From Stemphylium vesicarium (lineage: Eukaryota; Ascomycota; Dothideomycetes; Pleosporales; Pleosporaceae): a stretch of DNA of 64,000 nt. The DNA is taken from assembly GCA_004380135.1 (NCBI GenBank), contig QXCR01000023.1, positions 187,781 through 251,780 of the forward strand. The letters are read 5' to 3'. The notes below the pieces were generated by a model. It was not told the DNA's origin. It saw nothing but the letters and a program-made list of their open reading frames with translations, and did not search any database. The position numbers were made by a program, and so were the translations under genes. The stretch's first letter is position 1, and every line of letters begins with the position of its first letter. Of the stretch, positions 57,942 through 64,000 are shown in pieces.

Positions 57942-59281
57942 ATGGCAGTCGAAACAAAGGCAGACTTTGGTGGTTCTCCACTGAAGAGTGCCGCGGCTAC
58001 TCCGGGAATCATACCTAGGATCCAGGTCCTTTCCGGTTTTTTCCTCATGTTCAATTCATGGTGAGTTTCCAACATCTTTGCGAGTTCCCCTCCTGACGAC
58101 TAACAAACAGGGGTCTTATCAACGCGTTCGGAGTGTTCCAAGAGTACTATGCCTCTTTCGACCCCCCGCTTTCGACTGCGTCCTCCATCTCTTGGGTCGG
58201 GACTTTGCAGACCTTTCTGCTACTGGCCTGTGGGTCTGCAACTGGATCCTTCGTTGATAGAGGCCATGCACAATTGATGGCCCTCATTGGCTGCGCGCTC
58301 ATAACCCTTGGACTGATTTTTACTTCGTTCAGTGGAGAGTTCAGCGATTCAGACCACCCTGTCTACTACCAGATCCTGCTGTCGCAAGGGATTCTGTCCG
58401 GCTTAGGAATGAGTCTTCTCCTGGTTCCATCGACAGCAATATTGTCCACCTACTTCACGTACAACCGTGCACTAGCCATCGGTCTCGCCGGAACGGGCGC
58501 GTCCGTTGGAGGTATCATTTACCCGATCTTTACGCGCCGCCTTCTAGCGAGCATTGGATTTAGTTGGTCCATGCGAGCCATTGCGCTTGTGGTTTTCGTC
58601 ACTACGGGCATCGGTGGAGTACTCGTTCGTCAACGCGCCGAGCTGACACAAAATCCGGCCAAGCGAACACTTTACGATTTCCAATGTCTCAAAGAACCCG
58701 TGTACGCGCTTTTCGCCACCGGAGTCTTCTTCACCTTCGCCGGAATCTACATTCCCTATTTCTACATTGGGGCTTGGGTCCGCGACACTGGATTCCCGCT
58801 GCATGGTATAGATGCCTATTACCTAGTTAGCATCATTAATGCAGGCGGGTTGTTCGGCCGTCTACTACCTAACTTCATGGCCGACAAATTTGCATCAGGC
58901 CCTGTACTTACTCAGGCACTGGCGGCTATTGCCTGCGGTGCACTGGCAGCTGGTTGGACACATATCGAAACGTCCTTTGCAGGACTTATCGCCTGGCTCG
59001 TAGCATATGGGTTTCTGAGTGGCACTGTTATTAGCCTGATCCCAGCTGGTGCGGCAACACTAACACAAGACATGAGTAGGCTCGGGGGCGAACTGGGAGT
59101 GGTCTTTGGCGCAAACGCCTTCGCTAGTTTGATTGGAAATCCTGTTGCCGGTGCTATACTTCGTAGCACTGGTGCAGCTTGGACGGGCCTCGGCATATAC
59201 TGTGCGGTGTTCAACTTAGTTGGTGGCGCAATACTAGTGGCGTGCTGGGCGTTGGATGTCCGTAGCAAAGTTAGAAAGTAG
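57942..59281 (+). CDS. MFS transporter, monocarboxylate-porter type
   Basis: Exon 1 (57942-58060) and exon 2 (58111-59281), with a 50-bp intron, give 429 aa. Twelve membrane helices of the major facilitator superfamily can be followed from SGFFLMFNSWGLINAFGVFQEYY to YCAVFNLVGGAILVACWAL. The N-terminal WGLINAFGVFQEYYA stretch, the LVPSTAILSTYFTYNRALAIGLAGTGASVGGIIYP motif and FGRLLPNFMADKFA are typical of the fungal monocarboxylate transporter-like group, many of whose members export specialised metabolites. It is divergently transcribed from the isocyanide synthase with a shared promoter, so export of the isocyanide product or its precursor is the likely role. No sign of decay. Confidence 0.92.
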
Positions 59282-59463
59282 GATTCGCAGACAGATGGCA
59301 TGGCTGGGCTGGAATTAGCACGGCAAAGGTCATGTGTGGCCGCACCTTTTACGCATTGAGGATATGATCTGCCTTAAGCTACGTCAATGGGGCCGAGGCA
59401 GGCATGGGATGAGGTACAGACTTAGCTTTCTTCACAACTGCAACCCTGATGTAACAAAAGATC

Positions 59464-59816
59464 CTAATGCGCCGAGTAGCGATGTGGAGATTCCTCGGCT
59501 CGGATAAGGTACGGAGTGACGGAGCTTCCCTGTATGACGGATGGTTCCGTTAAGATTGCGCTTCGGTCCGGACCGAATACATCAATGTCCTCCACCTGTT
59601 CCACAATAGATAGGAGACCATTTCCTCCCCAACCTTGGCGAGCTTTGTAGCGGCGGCTAGAAGAAGCACGCCATTCGTATTGCCAGGGGATAGAGACGGA
59701 GGAGCTCCCCCGAAAGCAGGATGTGCAATGGAAATGGTCGGTTCTAGAATCATGCCAGGTACCACAAGATATGGGACCCGTCCCTGCAGTACAGTTCCGC
59801 GCCACTTTTCCGAGTT
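59464..59816 (-). pseudogene. Broken, unrecognised gene between transporter and monooxygenase
   Basis: From 59816 leftward one frame reads EKWRGTVLQGRVPYLVVPG, then PTISIAHPAF and SPGNTNGVLLLAAATKLAKV, clearly protein-like. Near 59620-59635 it loses phase in a short A run. The neighbouring frame continues GLLSIVEQVEDIDVFGPDRS, then LTEPSVIQGSSV, and ends at a stop at 59464. One missing base makes the two halves a single sequence of about 118 residues. Upstream the frame is closed by TAA 59817-59819 and I see no start or splice partner, so the 5' part is lost or decayed. I do not recognise the family. It lies inside the isocyanide locus and may have been one of its genes. Confidence 0.6.
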
Positions 59817-60350
59817 TTACTGCCGGCATACCGCATTTGCACATTTTCATGTCGCTAGTTAATGAAGGAAAACATGATTGCATGGCTCCAGCCCTAAAGA
59901 CTTAGCGCATCCGGCGGCTATCTCCAGCACGCCCCGGCCAAACGCGATATCTAGTTCTGAGCTTCGTGAGTCTTGTTATCTCAAGTCTAGCCTTTTCTGG
60001 CCGATTCCCGGCCTTATGCGTGAACGATACGGTTTTCGGACGAGCCATTTCATTTGACAGGCCTGTTGTTCCTCTGCTTCAATATCAAACTTGAACAGGT
60101 TAATCGGGAGCTAGTTCTAGCCATTTTACACAATTCTTTGGCGGGCCCGTAAAGGGATTGGGCTAGTATGTCCGATTAATCATCATAATTGACCACCGCT
60201 ATTGCGGAAATTCATCCGCTGTCTTAGATTCCGTTATTGCATGTCGAGATGAAAGAGATTCATGTATAATCAGGACTTGTCTCACGAGTTGATCTTGCTT
60301 CGCAACCTCTTCATACAGACTCCTAACAAAACTGACGATCTCACGCCAAC
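59817..60350. other. Upstream region of the flavin monooxygenase
   Basis: No gene is seen. The interval probably holds the monooxygenase promoter and the decayed 5' part of the broken gene on the other strand. Confidence 0.45.
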
Positions 60351-62309
60351 ATGAGTATCTCAGATGAGACATTCGATAACGGTAATACTAGTAAAGACCA
60401 TGATGCTGCAGGAAAACCCGAGGAAGGATTCGATCTAGTCATTGTCGGTGGTAAGTTTTTCTAATCTCTTGAACTGTTTTGGTTCCTCCGCGCTCGTACA
60501 TACACATCCCAATCCTGTTGTAGTCACCACTATCGGCGCGATATTAACACAACCATAGCCGGCCCGACAGGTCTACTTTCTGCTCTTCTTGCGCGGCAAC
60601 TTGGACTCAATGTCTGCGTTCTCGACGCGAAATCAGGCCCCCTACAAGTGGGTGGCGCTGATGCCATTACTGCGCGATCACAACAGTACCTCGAAGTTGC
60701 GAGTAATTTCGACCAATACGCAAAGAAAGACGCCGGGATACTGGGGGAGTTGTTGAACAGAGGTGTCAAGTGCAACAGTAAGTATCTTATGCCGCTCTTG
60801 CAAAAGAAGCATTGCTAATTGAGTGTGTCCTAGCAAGCACTATCTATGCAGATGGCGAGTTCACATCCCGTCAAAGCCACTGGTGGAACGGTATTCCACA
60901 TACGTTCTACAACAATCTGTTGATGATTGGCCAGCCGTTCATCGAACGTCATTTCGTCTCGTACCTTGATGTGCCAGTCAATTACTCGGAGCCTGCGCTA
61001 TCTTTTTCGCATTCTCTCGCACCGCTGGGGGTTACCGTAGAGACACCCAAACGGATGATCAAAGCGAAATACTGCTTAGCTGCGGATGGAGCACGTAGCT
61101 TCATAAGAGGCGAGCTGGGAATTGGTTGGGAGGGTACAAAGCCTAACATGGTTTGGGCAGTGCTGGACTGTTGGATCGATACCACCTTTCCCATCTGCAG
61201 AGAGATCGTGACTTTGCAGTCGGACGGCGAATCCCGAATGGCATGGATCCCACGGTAAGAACACACGATGTCAGTTGCAAAGTTCTCGCTGATTCGCGAC
61301 TGTACAGGGAGAGAGGAATGCAGAGGTTCTACGTGCTACTTGAAGGAGACGTCACGCTGGAAAACACGCAAGCTTCAGTCCGCCGACACATGGCACCACA
61401 CCAAGTTGACTTTACGCACATTGAGTGGTTCAGCCAATTTGAAAGTAAGTTACATCATTTGAAATGATACGCTACCAAGCCAAAACTAATGTTTGTTCAG
61501 TCAAGGAACGTGTAGCAAGCACATTCCTGCATCCAACTCCCCAAGGACCCTTTATTCTGGCTGGCGATGCAGCCCATGTTCACTCTGTCAACGGCGGCCA
61601 AGGGATGAATACCGGTCTTTCCGACGCCTTCAACCTGATTTGGCGCCTATACTTCTCGATCAAGTGTCAAGGTCTCCCTCTCGATATCCAGAACGCGATT
61701 GTCCAGAGCTACGACCTGGAACGAAGAGCTACTGCCAAAGGAGTTATCAACGTCGCTGCGAAGCTGGTGCGCAGCACGACCACAGAGGCCAAACACTATG
61801 TCGATCTCATCGAGAAGAACTCGGGATTTATCACTGGAATGGGTGTGTCATACTCAAACATGACTTCGCCGTTGGTAGAGGAGTCAGCGCGAGGTATCTT
61901 CAAGGCAGGACAGAGATGTCCAGATCTCTGGCTTCAGGAGCCAGGCTTTGGCGATTCGATCCGACTTTACCAGAAGCTGCGATATGGTCGATACATCCTT
62001 CTACTTGCTGGCAAAGCCGCTTCAGCGCAACTCGGAGAAGGCAGACCAGAGTTCCTGTCAATAATCAGGCTGAGGCCACTACGCGCAATGAGTATCGGCC
62101 TTGGTGACGTGGAGAAGAACGTCAACGAGCAGGTAGACGGGTTGACCGCCTTGCATTGCTCGTGGATCCAGGAACAGGACGACTATGCAGTCTTAATAAG
62201 GCCAGACTGCTACACAGAATTCGTGGCAGATATGAGGTCGGTAGTCGAGTATACTAGAAACCGGTTACCGGGTTTACTTTCTGTCCACTCAAAGACAAGT
62301 AGGACTTAG
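60351..62309 (+). CDS. FAD-dependent phenol 2-monooxygenase-like hydroxylase
   Basis: Five exons (60351-60450, 60559-60777, 60834-61254, 61308-61444, 61501-62309) give 561 aa. The introns are 108, 56, 53 and 56 bp, and all joins are in frame. The Rossmann motif LVIVG-AGPTG is assembled across the first splice (residues about 29-38). The NADPH/FAD motif LAADGARS follows, and then FILAGDAAHVHSVNGGQGMNTG with the FAD-binding Asp314. The C-terminal region (RPEFLSIIRLRPLRAMSIG to AVLIRPDCYTEFVA) is the thioredoxin-like dimer domain of phenol hydroxylases. Such enzymes hydroxylate aromatic rings using NADPH and O2. It is the last gene before the AT-rich block and the third intact cluster gene, so it probably acts on an aromatic isocyanide or derivative. 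It is somewhat shorter than typical homologues (about 600-650 aa). Confidence 0.9.
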
Positions 62310-63695
62310 GAATAGAACATTCTATTTATTTTCTTTGAAGAGTTATAATCTAAAATTATTACCTCCCTATTTCTATAGATCTTACTCTGTTGTGAAGTAC
62401 TTAGAATGAAATTTTATCTAGCGTCTTTTAGATTCTAAAATTGATAGAAATATCAAATAATCAACGGAACTCACGGGTTCGCGACTCATTTTTGTCAAGA
62501 CCCCACCAAAATCCCCCTTATTGCAGTTTCTACTCTGTTATTAGAGAATATCTCTATTACTTCTATTAGTAATACTCTAGAAGAGTCTTCTAGAAGTATT
62601 TCTAATACTCTTTATTATATTAAAAGAAAAAATAATATACTTCTATCTACTTTAAGCCCTAAACTAGGCCCTTCTTTTAAGATAACTAAAAGAACTAAAA
62701 AAGCTATTGATAGAGACTTAACTAGAAGTCCTAAGAAAACCAATAAACGTATTATAGAAGATAGTAGTTTAGATTTCTCTACTGGAAGTCTAGAACGCTT
62801 ATTAATAGAAGAAAACTACTCTATTGATACTTCTAAGAAAAAGCAGCTTTTAAACGCTAAATCTAGTTTATACGCACCCTATAGAGAAATATAAGTAATA
62901 GAGCTATTTAATATACTATAATTAGATATCTCTATAAACTTTTTTATAGGCCTACTAATCTGAAAATACTATATTAGTAATAAACTATATAATATAATTC
63001 TAATAGTAGTTAATTGTTTTATAAAGTAAGCTAAGTATATTACTATTTTTAAAGATTATATATTAGTATAGCTTATATATATTATTAATAATTATATTAT
63101 TAGGTATTATAGTATACTAAGGTTAATTATTAGTAATAGAGATAAGCTCTTTACTTTAAACTTTTAAATAGTATTATATATAATAACTAGTACTAGAAGA
63201 AAGCTATTAATAGCTTATTATTTATAAATAGATAAATAAATAAAGTAAATTAATAATATAATAAAAGCTTATTTATAAATCTATATAAACTACTAGTAAA
63301 ATAACTAGATTTTATAATTATCTAGGGTATAGATAGTCTATAATAATAAGCTTTTAAAGTCTATAAGATAGACTCTATTCTACGCGAATTACAAGAGATA
63401 CCTAAATCTCTTTATACTTATACTACTAAGCCTAAAAATAGGAGTAGCTATTACTATAGATAATAAGCTAAAGTTAGTATATAAATTACTATAGCGTAAA
63501 CTTAAAAAGGTATAATACTAAAGTATTTTATATATTAATAAGAAAAAAAAATAGCACCTTAGCTAAAAAGAGAGAATAAAATTTATTTACTTATAGAGAA
63601 CCTTTATACTAAATAACTTAGTAAAAGACTTAATAATATTAAAGTTAGACTATTGCTAATTCTTAATTAGAAGGGACTAGTTACTTATATATATA
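62310..63695. repeat. Extremely AT-rich, RIP-like block
   Basis: Right after the monooxygenase the composition falls to mostly A and T with a great excess of TA dinucleotides (TATTAATAATTATATTATTAG) and almost no CG. This is the hallmark of repeat-induced point mutation acting on old transposons, as in AT-rich isochores of Dothideomycetes. A short GC-normal island (about 62463-62545) is inside it. One transposase remnant can still be read (62448-62894). The remainder has no readable frame. Confidence 0.85.
62448..62894 (+). pseudogene. Tc1/mariner-like transposase N-terminal remnant
   Basis: This is an open frame of 148 codons with no ATG start, bounded by TAG before 62448 and TAA at 62892-62894. 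The order resembles the DNA-binding half of fungal Tc1/mariner transposases. SISNTLEESSRSISNTLYYI corresponds to the first helix-turn-helix. KLGPSFKITKRTKKAIDRDL to NKRIIEDSS corresponds to the GRPxKLTxR linker plus the second helix-turn-helix. SIDTSKKKQLL corresponds to the segment before the catalytic domain. The catalytic DDE/D part is not readable in the AT-rich sequence that follows. Codons are heavily shifted to A/T, as expected after RIP. The assignment is by pattern only. Confidence 0.55.
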
Positions 63696-64000
63696 ATCCT
63701 CTATGTTATGGGCGGAAAGAGGCCTGCTAACGAGTATGCATTTGCTCCTATGTACAGAATAAGAAAGGTAGAGAAAAGAAGTGTAGGTGTCCTCCTTCGT
63801 ACGGTACTTATCCTTTGCGCTACCTCTACGCTAGCGTTCCGCGCTAGCCTAAAGTAAGAAGGTAGCAGTACTTAGGCGTAGCCCTTTACAATACCTCCCC
63901 TCTCCTCTTGGAGGCGTCGTACGACAGAAGACACGTGACTCTCCTTCCATTTCTATTGTCGTGCCCCACTCTCTTGCGGTGAATCCGGCCTTTTCGTACG
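63696..64000. other. Right edge: GC-normal sequence, possible transposon end
   Basis: Composition returns to normal. There is no open frame of note. It contains a 7-bp stem (GCTAGCG at 63830-63836 with CGCTAGC at 63842-63848) and a 10-bp palindrome GTCGTACGAC (63916-63925). It could be the end of another repeat element, but the window stops before this can be tested. Confidence 0.35.

Noticed and set aside
63830..63925. Hairpin and palindromes at the right edge as a transposon terminus or attachment site
   Set aside because: Stems of 7 and 10 bp are short, no second copy can be seen, and the window ends before a partner repeat could appear.
1..64000. CRISPR array, bacterial operons or riboswitches
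   Set aside because: The gene structure is eukaryotic throughout. No regularly spaced direct repeats of the right size were found.

Overview
The window is filamentous ascomycete nuclear DNA, most likely a dothideomycete of the Pleosporales type. Genes carry short introns of mostly 46-110 bp with CTRAC-like branch points, and the encoded proteins are fungal (primase, Cdh1, Msh6, pescadillo, GPI transamidase, vacuolar Ca2+-ATPase). Secreted cysteine-rich proteins lie between housekeeping genes, and the right end passes into an extremely AT-rich, RIP-like transposon graveyard. The species call is an inference from gene style. I rebuilt the exon structures by hand, and in every intact multi-exon model the joined exons sum to a multiple of three.

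Layout. 1-6.4 kb: a gene-poor left end, a frameshifted secreted protein with a glycine-rich hydrophobic core (2510-4322), and a class II aldolase. 7-15 kb: a dense housekeeping block with PRI2, a PHO13-type phosphatase, aspartyl aminopeptidase and, divergently, the APC/C activator CDH1. 16-18.7 kb: a secreted protein with five eight-cysteine repeats and a terminal CGG-type cysteine domain cut by an in-frame TAG. 18.9-24.1 kb: a PA-TM-RING ubiquitin ligase and an aquaporin with a GC-AG intron. 24.6-33.6 kb: MSH6, a small basic/acidic chromatin-like protein, and the divergent PIG-U / pescadillo pair. 34.9-44.7 kb: an LPPELRNEIY protein, a ZIP zinc transporter, folylpolyglutamate synthase with a possible mitochondrial leader, a small secreted cysteine protein and an ER FKBP with a second GC-AG intron. 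45-54 kb: a decayed nuclear-type gene, a glycosyltransferase-like (Caps_synth type) gene and a PMC1 Ca2+-ATPase.

54.5-62.3 kb is the most interesting part. It is a compact specialised-metabolite locus built on a two-domain isocyanide synthase-TauD dioxygenase, divergent from an MFS exporter and followed by a phenol-hydroxylase type flavin monooxygenase, with an EthD-like protein on the flank. A 16-bp perfect palindrome lies in the shared promoter. An unrecognised reading frame between the transporter and the monooxygenase is broken by what looks like a single-base loss. The locus ends directly at the AT-rich block, which still contains a readable Tc1/mariner-like transposase N-terminal remnant. 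The expected chemistry is that the synthase makes an isocyanide from an amino acid, the dioxygenase and monooxygenase oxidise it, and the transporter exports it. The product itself cannot be read from sequence.
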